Assembly: GCF_013032855.1 (NCBI RefSeq)
Contig: NZ_WQDA01000003.1
Location: 434,001 to 498,000, forward strand
Source of the DNA: Ruegeria arenilitoris
GTDB taxonomy: Bacteria; Pseudomonadota; Alphaproteobacteria; Rhodobacterales; Rhodobacteraceae
Direction of reading: 5' to 3'
Length of the DNA: 64,000 bases
The translations under genes and the position numbers were made by a program. Shown here piece by piece: positions 8,886-17,718 of the stretch. The first letter of the stretch is position 1. The number at the start of each line of letters is the position of its first letter. The notes under the pieces were generated by a model that did no database searches, was not told where the DNA came from, and saw only the letters and a list, made by a program, of their open reading frames with translations.

Positions 8886-9788
8886 ATGGACCCGAACTGG
8901 GATGACATGCGCGTATTCCTCGCGGTTGCGCGCGAGGAAAGCCTGTCTTCGGCGGGGCGGTTACTAAAGATCGATCCGGCGACAGTCGGGCGGCGGGTTT
9001 CCCGGTTGGAAGCAGCACTGAAAGCGCCGCTTTTCACGAAGTCACCGCAGGGCTACGTACTGACCTCGGCCGGAGAGCGACTGTTCGAGCACGCTCAAGG
9101 CGCTGAAGAGGCGATGCGCGCAGCGGCTGGCGCGATGGAAGGCGCGACCAAGTCGCTGAGTGGTCAAATCCGGATCGGTGCTCCGGACGGAAGCGCCAAC
9201 TATCTGCTGCCACAAGTCTGCGCCAAAATCAGCGACTCGAATCCCGACCTGGACATACAGATCCTGGCCTTGCCGCGGATCATCAACCTGTCGCGCCGCG
9301 AGGCGGATATGGCCATCACCGTCAGCGCCCCGACGGCCGGCAAGCTGCTGGTGCAAAAGATCAGCGACTACAAGCTGCATACGGTGGCAACAGCCGGCTA
9401 TCTTTCGCGGCATGGACCCATTCGCTCGGTCGGTGAGCTGAAGGGTCACCGCATGATCGGTTATATCCCGGACATGATCTTCGACCGCGAGCTCGATTAT
9501 CTCAACGATCTGGGTATTGATCGTGTCCCACTTGCATCGAACTCGGTCTCGGTGCAGTTGCGGCAAGCCTCGCTGGGTACCGGGGTATGTATCGCGCATG
9601 ACTTCACGTTGCCATTCCATCCTCAGCTGAAAAAAATTCTGACGGATCAAGTCAGTCTGACGCGCAGCTTTCACCTGGTTCGCCATCAGGGTGATCAACG
9701 CAACGAACGGTTGAACCGATTTGCAGAAGCGCTCAGCCGGGGAATTCGCGACGAAGTTGCGCGGCTGGAAGCCGAAGCCCAAGCTTGA
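8886..9788 (+). CDS. LysR-family transcriptional regulator, divergent from mmsA
   Basis: A 300-residue regulator with an N-terminal winged helix-turn-helix (NWDDMRVFLAVAREESL then SAGRLLKIDPATVGRRVSRLE) and a LysR substrate-binding domain from about residue 95. Divergence from mmsA with a short shared gap suggests control of valine or semialdehyde catabolism. This is an inference; LysR genes usually regulate the neighbouring divergent gene. The ATG at 8886 follows a purine-rich AGGGGTGGGG and places the start at the usual distance from the HTH. An in-frame ATG at 8835 would add 17 residues not found in the family and would run through the probable promoter. Confidence 0.9.
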   Translation: MDPNWDDMRVFLAVAREESLSSAGRLLKIDPATVGRRVSRLEAALKAPLFTKSPQGYVLTSAGERLFEHAQGAEEAMRAAAGAMEGATKSLSGQIRIGAPDGSANYLLPQVCAKISDSNPDLDIQILALPRIINLSRREADMAITVSAPTAGKLLVQKISDYKLHTVATAGYLSRHGPIRSVGELKGHRMIGYIPDMIFDRELDYLNDLGIDRVPLASNSVSVQLRQASLGTGVCIAHDFTLPFHPQLKKILTDQVSLTRSFHLVRHQGDQRNERLNRFAEALSRGIRDEVARLEAEAQA

Positions 9789-9849
9789 CAGGTTGATCTA
9801 ATCGGGCAACGCTTTGGAAAACGGGAAAATTATTTCGGAGGTATTGCCC

Positions 9850-10287
9850 ATGCTTGTACAGGCCATTCTGAAGTCCAAGTCGACGGACGGGGTTGTGACG
9901 GTGGCGCCTTCGATGACCGTGTCCGAGGCGGCAAAGATTCTGGCCGATAAGCGCATTGGTACGGTGATCGTATCGGAGGACGATGGCGAAACCGCAGCCG
10001 GCATCCTCTCGGAACGCGATATCGTGCGGGAATTGGCCGCCAGTGGCAGCGGGTGCCTGACACAGCCGGTCAGCGCCTACATGACCAAGAAACTGGTGAC
10101 CGCGACCCAACAGGACAAGGTGCAGGACGTTCTCGCTCGCATGACCGAAGGTCGGTTCCGCCACATGCCGATTGTCGAAGATGGCAAACTGATTGGGATC
10201 GTCACTCTGGGCGACGTCGTAAAAGCGCAACTGTCCGAACTAGCCATGGAAAAAGATGCCCTGCAGGGCATGATCATGGGGCACTAG
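9850..10287 (+). CDS. CBS-domain-pair protein
   Basis: A 145-residue protein made of two CBS domains and little else. The first covers roughly residues 8-62 (VTVAPSMTVSEAAKILADKR, IVSEDDGETAAGILSERDIV) and the second 72-130 (MTKKLVTATQQDKVQDVLAR, PIVEDGKLIGIVTLGDVVK). Such stand-alone CBS pairs bind adenine nucleotides and act as energy or redox sensors; no partner is visible. The ATG at 9850 has GGAGGT 7 bases upstream, which decides it against an in-frame TTG at 9814. Followed by coaD after 85 bases in the same direction. Confidence 0.92.
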   Translation: MLVQAILKSKSTDGVVTVAPSMTVSEAAKILADKRIGTVIVSEDDGETAAGILSERDIVRELAASGSGCLTQPVSAYMTKKLVTATQQDKVQDVLARMTEGRFRHMPIVEDGKLIGIVTLGDVVKAQLSELAMEKDALQGMIMGH

Positions 10288-10372
10288 CCCCATCTGACGA
10301 CATTGCGGCCTCTTGCAGCTGCGGAAAACTTGTGTTTGCTTGCGCAGAAATTTTATTGCTCAGGAGGGCGCG

Positions 10373-10864
10373 ATGCGGGTTGGATTATATCCGGGAACCT
10401 TTGACCCCATCACCATGGGTCATATCGATATCATCCGCCGGGCAGCCATGCTGGTCGACAAGCTGGTAATCGGCGTCGCGATCAACCGCGACAAGGGTCC
10501 GTTGTTCTCGCTCGAAGAGCGGGTGGCCATGATCGAGGCGGAATGCGCCTACCTGACCGAACAGACCGGCACTGAAATTGTTGCGCATCCGTTCGAAAAC
10601 CTGCTGATAGACTGCGCCCGGGACGTAGGGGCGCAGATCATTGTACGCGGCCTGCGTGCTGTTGCCGATTTCGAATATGAATTTCAGATGGTTGGGATGA
10701 ACCGGGCGCTCGACGATTCGATCGAGACCGTGTTCCTGATGGCCGAAGCTCGACACCAGGCGATCGCCTCGAAGCTGGTCAAGGAAATCGCCCGGCTGGG
10801 TGGGGACGTGTCGAAATTCGTCACGCCCCAGGTCAATATCGCGCTGAAAGAGCGGTTAGGCTAG
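10373..10864 (+). CDS. coaD: Phosphopantetheine adenylyltransferase
   Basis: Catalyses the ATP-dependent adenylylation of 4'-phosphopantetheine to dephospho-CoA, the fourth step of CoA synthesis. The 163 residues are the standard length. The nucleotidyltransferase motif GTFDPITMGH is at residues 8-17, with H17 as the phosphate-binding histidine. The family segments RGLRAVADFEYEFQMVGMNR and KEIARLGGDVSKFV are clear. AGGAGGG precedes the ATG. The stop codon lies inside the 3' end of the convergent gap1 gene (9 shared bases), so the two transcripts overlap. Confidence 0.97.
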   Translation: MRVGLYPGTFDPITMGHIDIIRRAAMLVDKLVIGVAINRDKGPLFSLEERVAMIEAECAYLTEQTGTEIVAHPFENLLIDCARDVGAQIIVRGLRAVADFEYEFQMVGMNRALDDSIETVFLMAEARHQAIASKLVKEIARLGGDVSKFVTPQVNIALKERLG

Positions 10865-11860
10865 GGCGCCCATCGCGGCAGCGGTGTCCAGCATCCGGTT
10901 CGAGAAACCCCACTCATTGTCGTACCAGGCCAGAACGCGAACCAGCGTGCCGTCGGTCACTTTGGTTTCGGCCAGCGACACGGTCGAGCTGTGGGAATCG
11001 TGGTTGAAATCGATCGAGATCAACGGGCGGGTTTCCGCGGCCAGAACGGTCGGGATCTTGGCCGCTGCCTCGGTGAACAGGGCGTTGACCTCGTCTTCGG
11101 TGGTGGGGCGCGATACCTCGACCACGAGATCGACGACCGAGACGTTGGGGGTGGGAACCCGGATCGCTTGACCGGTCAGCTTGCCCTGCAGTTGCGGTAG
11201 AACCAGCCCCACGGCCGAGGCCGCGCCGGTGGTGGTCGGGATCATCGACAGCGCCGCCGCGCGCGACAGGTACGGGTCCTTGCCGGCGGTGTCATGCACC
11301 GGCTGGCTGGCGGTATAGGCGTGCACCGTGGTCATGTTGCCGTGCACGATACCAAGGCCCGCATCCAGCGCGGCAGCGACCGGCGACAGGCAGTTGGTGG
11401 TGCAGGATGCGTTGGAAACCACCGTGTCGGCGGCGGTCAGTTCGTGGTCGTTCACGCCGAACACCACGGTTTTAACCTCGCCATCCCCACGCGCTGGCGC
11501 CGAGATCAGAACCTTTTTTGCGCCGTTCTTGAAATGGCGAGACGCAGCTTCGCGCGTGCGGAACACGCCGGTGCATTCCAGAACCACGTCCACGTCCGAC
11601 CAATCCAGCGCCTCGGGGTCGCGCTCGCTGGTCAGCCGGATCGGGCCGGCACCTACGTCCAGCCCGGCCTCGCTCAGGGTGACCGGCTTGGTGTAGCGGC
11701 CATGCACGCTGTCGAACTCGAACAGATGCGCATTCATTTCCGGCTTGGCGAGGTCGTTGATCGCGACGATCTGCACATCCGTACGACCGCTTTCCATCAG
11801 GCCGCGCAGGACACCGCGCCCGATCCGTCCAAATCCGTTGATTGCAAGTTTGAGTGTCAT
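10856..11860 (-). CDS. gap: Glyceraldehyde-3-phosphate dehydrogenase, NAD-type
   Basis: Phosphorylating GAPDH of glycolysis and gluconeogenesis; 334 residues. INGFGRIGRG at residues 7-16 binds the dinucleotide, and the catalytic cysteine is C153 in SNASCTTNC. At residues 34-37 it reads INDL, so the aspartate that favours NAD is present at D36. The start at 11860 gives the universal N terminus and has GGAG upstream. It is the third gene of a minus-strand group (gap2, a 47-residue membrane protein, gap1). A perfect GTTAGCGCTAAC palindrome lies 44 bases before the start, so it probably has its own regulated promoter. See gap2 for the contrast in the cofactor loop. Confidence 0.96.
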   Translation of the reverse strand: MTLKLAINGFGRIGRGVLRGLMESGRTDVQIVAINDLAKPEMNAHLFEFDSVHGRYTKPVTLSEAGLDVGAGPIRLTSERDPEALDWSDVDVVLECTGVFRTREAASRHFKNGAKKVLISAPARGDGEVKTVVFGVNDHELTAADTVVSNASCTTNCLSPVAAALDAGLGIVHGNMTTVHAYTASQPVHDTAGKDPYLSRAAALSMIPTTTGAASAVGLVLPQLQGKLTGQAIRVPTPNVSVVDLVVEVSRPTTEDEVNALFTEAAAKIPTVLAAETRPLISIDFNHDSHSSTVSLAETKVTDGTLVRVLAWYDNEWGFSNRMLDTAAAMGALA

Positions 11861-11903
11861 GTCGCGCTCCGTCTGAATGGCCGCTAAGCCGCGATTAAAA
11901 TCA

Positions 11904-11915
11904 GTTAGCGCTAAC
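11904..11915. promoter_or_regulatory. LacI-type operator upstream of gap1
   Basis: Perfect 12-base palindrome GTTAGCGCTAAC with a central CG, the usual form of a LacI-family site. Variants lie upstream of gap2 (13257-13299) and of the aldolase (51036-51047). Regulators such as CceR in Rhodobacter and PckR in rhizobia control these pathways; identity is inferred. Confidence 0.6.
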
Positions 11916-11952
11916 AAAGGCAGTCAGGCGAAAATGTCAAGAAAAACCTCTG

Positions 11953-12096
11953 TCACCGCCAGAACGCGACCCAGTCGAGAAAGTCGTAGAACTTCTTGCC
12001 GAGGAACAGGAGGTGCTCGGTTCCAAACAGCGCGAAATCCAGCATCAGACCACCAAGGATGAGGACTCCCAGCCAGATCGCGATTTGGTTTGTCAT
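11953..12096 (-). CDS. Small membrane protein (47 residues) between the gap genes
   Basis: A 47-residue open frame with a complete start region: ATG at 12096 and CGGAG about 6 bases upstream. The N-terminal half is one hydrophobic segment (IAIWLGVLILGGLMLDFALFG, about residues 5-25), followed by an amphipathic, aromatic tail (KKFYDFLDWVAFWR). Codon choice fits the neighbours. It is co-directional with both GAPDH genes but separated from gap2 by a strong terminator on its far side. Function unknown. It could be a small inner-membrane subunit or regulator; I do not recognise a named family. The clean start site and protein-like composition argue that it is real. Confidence 0.7.
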   Translation of the reverse strand: MTNQIAIWLGVLILGGLMLDFALFGTEHLLFLGKKFYDFLDWVAFWR

Positions 12097-12110
12097 TGCT
12101 GCTCCGAACA

Positions 12111-12140
12111 AAAAAGCCCGCCCAGATAACCTGAGCGGGC
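12111..12140 (-). terminator. Terminator after gap2
   Basis: Hairpin GCCCGC...GCGGGC with an inner CAG/CTG extension, followed by six T in the minus direction; 28 bases beyond the gap2 stop. Confidence 0.88.
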
Positions 12141-12167
12141 GACGCGGTTCAAGCGGTCTTGATGAGA

Positions 12168-13169
12168 TCAGTTAAGCCGTCCCATGGCGACGGCCACATC
12201 GGCCATGCGTACTGAGAAGCCCCATTCGTTGTCGTACCACGCCAGCACGCGAACCATACGGCCGTCCACGACGCGGGTCTGGTCGGGCGCGAAGATCGAG
12301 CTTTCCTCGGTGTGGTTGAAATCGGTCGACACCAGGGGGGCGGGTTCATAGCCCAGGACGCGCTGCATCGGCCCCTTGGCGGCCTCGGCGACGATGGCGT
12401 TGACTTCGTCGACGGTCACTTCGCGCGCGGCGCGGAAGGTCAGGTCGACGGCGGACACGTTCGGCGTGGGCACGCGAATGGCCGAACCGTCCAGGCGCCC
12501 CTTGAGGTTCGGCAGAACCTCGCCCAGCGCCTTGGCGGCACCGGTGCTGGTGGGGATCATCGACATGGCGGCGGCGCGGGCGCGGTACAGGTCGCTGTGG
12601 CGGCGATCCAGCGTGGGCTGGTCGCCGGTATAGGCGTGGATCGTGGTCATGATGCCGTTTTCGATGCCGATGCCTTCGTCCAGAACCTTGGCAAGCGGGG
12701 CAAGGCAATTCGTGGTGCACGAGCCATTCGACACCATCCTGTCATTGGCGGTCAGGCTGTTGTGGTTGACGCCGAACACGATCGTTTTGTCCACGTTCTT
12801 GCCCGGAGCCGACAGCAGAACCTTTTGAGCGCCACGTTCAAGGTGTGTTTTCGCCTTCAGCCCGTCGTTGAACTTGCCGGTGCATTCCAGAACGACGTCA
12901 CAGCCTTCCCAGTCCAGCTCGTTCATGTCGTAGGTCGAAAACATCTGCATAGGCCCGCGACCCAGGTCCATCGTGTTGCCGCTGATCGATACATCGCGTG
13001 GAAAGCGGCCGTGGATGCTGTCGTATTTCAGCAGATGCGCCGAGGTTTCAAGCGGTCCCGTGGCGTTGACCTTGATCACTTCGATATCGTTGCGGCCTGA
13101 CGCGGCGATGTGCGACAGGGTACAGCGGCCGATGCGGCCAAAACCATTGATGCCGACCTTGATGGTCAT
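12168..13169 (-). CDS. Glyceraldehyde-3-phosphate dehydrogenase, second type (GapB-like)
   Basis: A second full-length GAPDH of 333 residues with INGFGRIGRC at 7-16 and catalytic C151 in SNGSCTTNC. It differs clearly from gap1. At the cofactor loop it reads VNATG (residues 34-38), so the NAD-selecting aspartate of gap1 is replaced by A36. This resembles the gluconeogenic NADP-using GapB of Bacillus. An Epd-type erythrose-4-phosphate dehydrogenase is an alternative. The start at 13169 has GGAGACGTC upstream. Two or three operator-like repeats lie 88-130 bases upstream, shared with the divergent DUF808 gene. Transketolase follows in the same direction further right, so the region is devoted to triose and pentose phosphate metabolism. 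Confidence 0.94.
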   Translation of the reverse strand: MTIKVGINGFGRIGRCTLSHIAASGRNDIEVIKVNATGPLETSAHLLKYDSIHGRFPRDVSISGNTMDLGRGPMQMFSTYDMNELDWEGCDVVLECTGKFNDGLKAKTHLERGAQKVLLSAPGKNVDKTIVFGVNHNSLTANDRMVSNGSCTTNCLAPLAKVLDEGIGIENGIMTTIHAYTGDQPTLDRRHSDLYRARAAAMSMIPTSTGAAKALGEVLPNLKGRLDGSAIRVPTPNVSAVDLTFRAAREVTVDEVNAIVAEAAKGPMQRVLGYEPAPLVSTDFNHTEESSIFAPDQTRVVDGRMVRVLAWYDNEWGFSVRMADVAVAMGRLN

Positions 13170-13256
13170 GTGACGTCTCCAAATCCGCTTGTGTTCCGGG
13201 CGATATAGCGATGATCGGCCCATCTAAAAAGATGGAAAATACCATATTTGCAATGT

Positions 13257-13299
13257 GTTAGCGCAAACTTGGCGTGGTTGCGCTAACGCTTGCGCTAGC
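13257..13299. promoter_or_regulatory. Cluster of operator-like palindromes upstream of gap2
   Basis: GTTAGCGCAAAC (13257-13268) and GGTTGCGCTAAC (13276-13287) are near-copies of the gap1 palindrome, with centres 19 bases apart. A weaker GCTTGCGCTAGC follows at 13288-13299. They lie between gap2 and the divergent DUF808 gene. Probable sites of a LacI-type regulator that could loop or bind cooperatively. Confidence 0.6.
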
Positions 13300-13351
13300 T
13301 GTCGGATCGGTTAGGGTCCAAAGTGCGACGGATGAACGGAAAGGATGCGGC

Positions 13352-14323
13352 ATGAGCGGTTTGCTGGCCCTGTTGGACGATGTGGCGGGAATCGCCAAGG
13401 TGGCGGCGGCCTCGGTCGACGATGTTGCGGCGGCGGCCGGCAAGGCGGGGGCCAAGACCGCGGGCGTGATCATCGATGACGCGGCCGTTACGCCGAAATA
13501 CGTCCAAGGGTTTGCTCCAGCGCGCGAGTTGCCGATCATCTGGCGCATCGCGCGCGGGTCGATGTTCAACAAGGTCATTCTGCTGCTGCCTGTGGCGCTA
13601 TTGCTGGCGAACTTCGCGCCGTGGCTGATAACGCCCTTGCTGATGATCGGCGGGTCATACCTGTGTTTCGAGGGCGCCGAGAAGATTTTTCACGTGCTGT
13701 TCCCGCATGGAAGCCACGTGATCGAAGAGGACATGAACGTGCGTGATCCGGGTCATCTGGAGGAGCAGAAGATCAAGGGCGCGATTAAGACCGATTTCAT
13801 CCTATCGGCCGAAATCATGACCATCGCGCTTTCTGCCATCGAGGCACCGAATGTCTGGATGCAGGCCGCGACGCTTGCGGTTGTGGGGATCGGTGTCACG
13901 GTGGCCGTCTATGGCTCGGTCGCGTTGATCGTCAAAATGGATGATGTCGGTCTTTATCTGGCAAAGAACGCGCCAACGCCGATTGGCCGCGGGCTGGGCC
14001 GCGGGCTGGTCAAGGCGATGCCAAAGGTCATGAAGACCCTGTCAGTCGTGGGTACGGCGGCGATGCTGTGGGTCGGCGGCTCGATCATGATCCATGGGCT
14101 CGAGGTGCTGGGCTTTGGCTGGCTGGGGCACCACATCCACGATTGGGCCTATGCGGCCGGTCATGCCGTGTCCGATCAATGGGTCGGCGCGGTGGAGTGG
14201 ATCAGCAAGGCTGCGATGGACGGCGTGTTCGGGCTGGCCTGGGGGTTCGTTCTGATCCCGTTGGCGACCAAGGTCATCGCACCGCTGTGGCCCAAAAAGG
14301 CAGAGCAGACAGCCGACCATTGA
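13352..14323 (+). CDS. DUF808 (YedI-like) inner-membrane protein
   Basis: A 323-residue integral membrane protein of the DUF808 family; the E. coli relative is YedI and no biochemical function is established. The N terminus, LLALLDDVAGIAKVAAASVD, and the alanine-rich AAAAGKAGAKTAGVIIDDAA are the family signature. Hydrophobic segments follow near residues 75-110, 165-205 and 235-310, and FEGAEKIFHVLFPH is the conserved cytoplasmic-loop segment. The ATG at 13352 has AAGGA upstream and begins the family alignment. Convergent with tkt, sharing a terminator. Its promoter region contains the gap2 operators, so co-regulation is possible. Confidence 0.88.
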   Translation: MSGLLALLDDVAGIAKVAAASVDDVAAAAGKAGAKTAGVIIDDAAVTPKYVQGFAPARELPIIWRIARGSMFNKVILLLPVALLLANFAPWLITPLLMIGGSYLCFEGAEKIFHVLFPHGSHVIEEDMNVRDPGHLEEQKIKGAIKTDFILSAEIMTIALSAIEAPNVWMQAATLAVVGIGVTVAVYGSVALIVKMDDVGLYLAKNAPTPIGRGLGRGLVKAMPKVMKTLSVVGTAAMLWVGGSIMIHGLEVLGFGWLGHHIHDWAYAAGHAVSDQWVGAVEWISKAAMDGVFGLAWGFVLIPLATKVIAPLWPKKAEQTADH

Positions 14324-14333
14324 GGTCCAAAAA

Positions 14334-14359
14334 AAAGGGCGGCACGATGGCCGCCCTTT
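14334..14359. terminator. Bidirectional terminator between DUF808 gene and tkt
   Basis: Stem AAAGGGCGGC/GCCGCCCTTT with a 6-base loop, flanked by an A-run on the left and T on the right, between convergent stops. Confidence 0.9.
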
Positions 14360-14379
14360 GATTGCTCAGATCGGCTGGA

Positions 14380-16401
14380 TCAGCCCAGCAATTCCTTGAC
14401 CTTGGCAACCGTCGCCTCGGCGGTGATGCCGAAATGCTTGTACAGTTCGCCTGCGGGAGCGGACGCGCCAAAGCTCGACATGCCGATGAAACCGGCCTTG
14501 GCCTCGCGGCCACGCTCGCCCAGCAGCCAGCGGTCCCAGCCGCCGGCACGGACGGCGGCCTCGATACCGACGCGGACGGGGCCGGCGGGCAGGACCTTCT
14601 TGCGATAGGCTTCGTCCTGCTCGGCGAACAGCTCCATGCAGGGCATCGAAACGACGCGGGTGCCGATCCCTTCGGCCTCGAGCATCGCCTTGGCCTCCAT
14701 GGCCAGCGACACCTCGGACCCGGTGGCGATCAGGATCGCCTGACGCTTGCCCTCGGCCTCGGCCAGAACATAGGCGCCCTGGGCGGTCAGGTTCTTGGCC
14801 TTGTGCTGAGTGCGCAAGGTCGGAACGCCCTGACGAGTCAGCGACAGGACCGAGGGGCTGTCCTTGAAGGTCAGCGCTAGTTCCCAGGCCTCGGCGGTTT
14901 CGACGGTGTCGGCAGGGCGGAACACATAGGTATTCGGCGTTGCGCGCGAGATCGCCAGATGCTCGACCGGCTGGTGCGTCGGGCCGTCTTCGCCCAGACC
15001 GATCGAGTCATGGGTCATCACGAAAACGCTGGGGATCTTCATCAGCGCGGCCAAACGCATCGACGGGCGCGCATAGTCGGTGAAGGCCATGAAAGTGCCG
15101 CCATAGGGACGGATGCCACCATGCAGCGCCATGCCGTTCATCGCCGCGGCCATGCCGTGTTCACGGATGCCGTAGTGGATATAGCGGCCCTTGCGGTTTT
15201 CCGGCAAGAACACGCCCATATCGGCTGATTTGGTGTTGTTCGACCCGGTCAGGTCCGCCGATCCGCCGACCGTCTCGGTCATGATCGGGTTCACGACGTT
15301 CAGCACCTTTTCCGACGAGGCGCGGGTGGCCAGCTTGGGTTGATCCTCGGAAACCTGCTTTTTGAAGGCACGGATGGCGCCAGCCAGCTTCTTCGGCGCC
15401 TCGAACGCGTAGGCGCGGTTGAACTCGGCCTGCTTGCGCTCGGACAGTTGGGCAAAACGTTCTTCCCACGCCTTCCGTTCCATTGCGCCACGCGCGCCGA
15501 TTGCTTCCCACGCGGATTTCACCTCGGTCGGAATTTCGAACGGCCCGTGCGGCCAGCCATATGCATCCTTGGCGGCCTGCAGCTGTTCGGCATCCGTCAA
15601 TGCGCCGTGACCTTTCGACGTATCCTGCGCGGCATGCCCCAGCGCGATATGGCTTTCGCAGGCGATCATGGTCGGTTTCTTCGACGCTTTTGCCTGCACA
15701 ATCGCCGCATCGATGGCCTTGGGGTCGTGGCCGTCGATCTCGATCACATGCCAGCCCGAAGCGGCGAACCGGCGCACCTGATCAGTGCGGTCGGCAATGT
15801 CCACGGTGCCGTCGATGGTGATGTTGTTGTTGTCCCAGAACACGATCAGCTTGCTGAGCTCGTGCCGACCGGCCAGGGTGATGGCCTCCTGGCTGACACC
15901 TTCCATCAGGCAGCCGTCACCGGCGATCACATAGGTGTAGTGGTCGACAACCTTTTTGCCGTAATGGGCCCGCTGGATTTCTTCGGCCATCGCAAAACCG
16001 ACGGCGTTGGCAATTCCTTGCCCAAGAGGACCGGTGGTGGTTTCAACACCATCAATCAGGAAGTTTTCCGGGTGGCCGGCGGTCTTCGCGCCCAGTTGGC
16101 GGAAGTTCTTGATCTCGTCCAGAGTAACTGCGCTGTAGCCCGACAGGTAGAGCAGGGAATAGATCAGCATCGAGCCATGGCCGGCCGACAGGATGAACCG
16201 GTCGCGGTCGGGCCAGTTTGGGGCCGAGGCGTCGAATTTCAGGTGTTTTTCAAACAACACGGTCGCGACGTCGGCCATGCCCATCGGCATTCCGGAATGG
16301 CCGGAATTGGCGGCGGCGACAGCATCAAGGGTCAGGGTGCGAATGGCCGCAGCCTTCGCCCAGTGTTCAGGGTTGGCATTGCGCAGCGCAGTCAGGTCCA
16401 C
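14380..16401 (-). CDS. tkt: Transketolase
   Basis: Thiamine-diphosphate enzyme of the pentose phosphate pathway that moves a two-carbon unit between sugar phosphates. The 673 residues contain all three domains. SGHSGMPMG at 33-41 has the active-site H35. GDGCLMEG at 161-168 starts the ThDP motif that ends in the DNNNI segment. The pyrimidine domain carries [17 protein letters not shown] and the C-terminal domain TRQGVPTLR. Together with the adjacent GAPDH genes it supports triose/pentose interconversion; Roseobacters depend on Entner-Doudoroff and pentose phosphate routes. Monocistronic; the upstream 235-base gap has no GTTAGCGC operator. Confidence 0.97.
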   Translation of the reverse strand: MDLTALRNANPEHWAKAAAIRTLTLDAVAAANSGHSGMPMGMADVATVLFEKHLKFDASAPNWPDRDRFILSAGHGSMLIYSLLYLSGYSAVTLDEIKNFRQLGAKTAGHPENFLIDGVETTTGPLGQGIANAVGFAMAEEIQRAHYGKKVVDHYTYVIAGDGCLMEGVSQEAITLAGRHELSKLIVFWDNNNITIDGTVDIADRTDQVRRFAASGWHVIEIDGHDPKAIDAAIVQAKASKKPTMIACESHIALGHAAQDTSKGHGALTDAEQLQAAKDAYGWPHGPFEIPTEVKSAWEAIGARGAMERKAWEERFAQLSERKQAEFNRAYAFEAPKKLAGAIRAFKKQVSEDQPKLATRASSEKVLNVVNPIMTETVGGSADLTGSNNTKSADMGVFLPENRKGRYIHYGIREHGMAAAMNGMALHGGIRPYGGTFMAFTDYARPSMRLAALMKIPSVFVMTHDSIGLGEDGPTHQPVEHLAISRATPNTYVFRPADTVETAEAWELALTFKDSPSVLSLTRQGVPTLRTQHKAKNLTAQGAYVLAEAEGKRQAILIATGSEVSLAMEAKAMLEAEGIGTRVVSMPCMELFAEQDEAYRKKVLPAGPVRVGIEAAVRAGGWDRWLLGERGREAKAGFIGMSSFGASAPAGELYKHFGITAEATVAKVKELLG

Positions 16402-16636
16402 GGGTGTTGTTCCTTTGGATTACGGCAGATTGCGGGCTGAATACCATCCACCCCCCAAAGTGCAAGCGGAACCCGGCGCGGCGCATTGCCATCGCTTCAA
16501 GAGTGTTGCTCAAGCCTTTGAAAGCAAAGAGTGGGTATTTTGGCGAACATTCCGTTAGACTAAGTACCGGTACGAGCCGTATTGATTCGGCCATCGGAAA
16601 AACAGAACGAACCTTGGTAAAGAGGTGACAGGGGCA

Positions 16637-17323
16637 ATGAGCCAGATCGAAGACTTACAGCGACGCATCATGGCCGCGATGGATCGGATTGGCACCGGGA
16701 TCGAGGCGTTGCAATCGGCGGGTCCGGTCTCGGGCAGCGAAGATGGACAATTGCGCGCCGCCCTGGATGAGGAAAAGCTGGCTAATGCGCAATTGGAAGA
16801 GCGCCTGAAGTCTCTGAGGGAGCGGCATGATCAGGAAATCGACGCATTGCGCGCCCAGTTGGGCGAGTCCAATGCCAAACTGGCCACCGTCGAGGCCGCG
16901 CGTGCCGAACTGTCCGAAGCCAAGGCCGCGCTGGAAAATCAGGACGAAGTTGCAGCGCTGAAGGCCGAGATCTCCGAATTGCGGCGGCAGCTGGAGGATT
17001 CAGAGCGTATCCCCGAATTGAATGCCGAACTGGAAATGCTGCGGGCCGAACGCGCCAGCCACGGCGCAGCCATGTCGCGGCTTGATGACGACCTGCAGCG
17101 CTTGCGCAAGGCAAATGACCAATTGCGCGAAGCGGTCGACGAGTTGCGCAAGGCTGCCGAGGACGGCGTTCCCGATGCCGAGCTTCTGAACAAGGCAACC
17201 GTGGCCGAGCTGGAGGCCACCCGGGCCGCCCGCGCCACCGACGCGGCCGAGGCTCACGCGGTTCTGGCGCGGCTTGAGCCTTTGCTGACCCACGCCAACC
17301 TGGCCGAAGGAGAGGTAGAGTAA
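16637..17323 (+). CDS. Coiled-coil protein upstream of zapA
   Basis: A 228-residue protein that is almost entirely predicted coiled coil (about residues 40-200), rich in Glu, Leu, Ala and Arg heptads, with no signal peptide and no catalytic motif. Its stop overlaps the zapA start by one base, so translation is coupled. A link with cell division or the Z ring is inferred only from this coupling, and I do not recognise a named family. The ATG at 16637 follows ACAGGGG; a GTG at 16625 in frame is possible but has a poor site. Confidence 0.82.
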   Translation: MSQIEDLQRRIMAAMDRIGTGIEALQSAGPVSGSEDGQLRAALDEEKLANAQLEERLKSLRERHDQEIDALRAQLGESNAKLATVEAARAELSEAKAALENQDEVAALKAEISELRRQLEDSERIPELNAELEMLRAERASHGAAMSRLDDDLQRLRKANDQLREAVDELRKAAEDGVPDAELLNKATVAELEATRAARATDAAEAHAVLARLEPLLTHANLAEGEVE

Positions 17324-17718
17324 TGCCCGAGGTTACCATTCATATTGGCGGGCGCGGATTTGAGGTTTCCTGCCAGGACGGCGAGGAACCGTTTCTGCAC
17401 GCAGCCGCGAAGATGCTGGACGATGAGGCCCAGGTGATGGCCGACCAGATTGGCCGTATGCCCGAGTCGCGGATGCTGTTGATGGCGGGGCTAATGCTGG
17501 CCGACAAGGCGGCGGCCACCGAGGATCGCATCAAGACACTCGAGGCGAAGCTGGCCGAGGTTGAAGGCGAATTGGAGCGTATGCGCAGTGCGCCCGCGCC
17601 CGAGCCGGAACGGATCGAAGTGGCCGTTGTTCCGCCGTCGGTTACCGACACACTTGCAGAGATGGCGGCACGCGCCGAGGCGCTGGCCTCGGTGATCGAA
17701 GAGAAGAACGCGAGATGA
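17323..17718 (+). CDS. zapA: Cell division protein ZapA
   Basis: Small FtsZ-associated protein that bundles protofilaments at the division site. The 131 residues have the ZapA N-terminal fold (VTIHIGGRGFEVSCQDGEEPFLHAAAKML split by a short strand pair) and a C-terminal coiled coil from about residue 60 (ADKAAATEDRIKTLEAKLAEVE). Its start overlaps the stop of the coiled-coil gene and its stop overlaps the next start (ATGA), so the three genes form a tight operon. The C-terminal 35 residues are low-complexity and variable. Confidence 0.92.
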   Translation: MPEVTIHIGGRGFEVSCQDGEEPFLHAAAKMLDDEAQVMADQIGRMPESRMLLMAGLMLADKAAATEDRIKTLEAKLAEVEGELERMRSAPAPEPERIEVAVVPPSVTDTLAEMAARAEALASVIEEKNAR

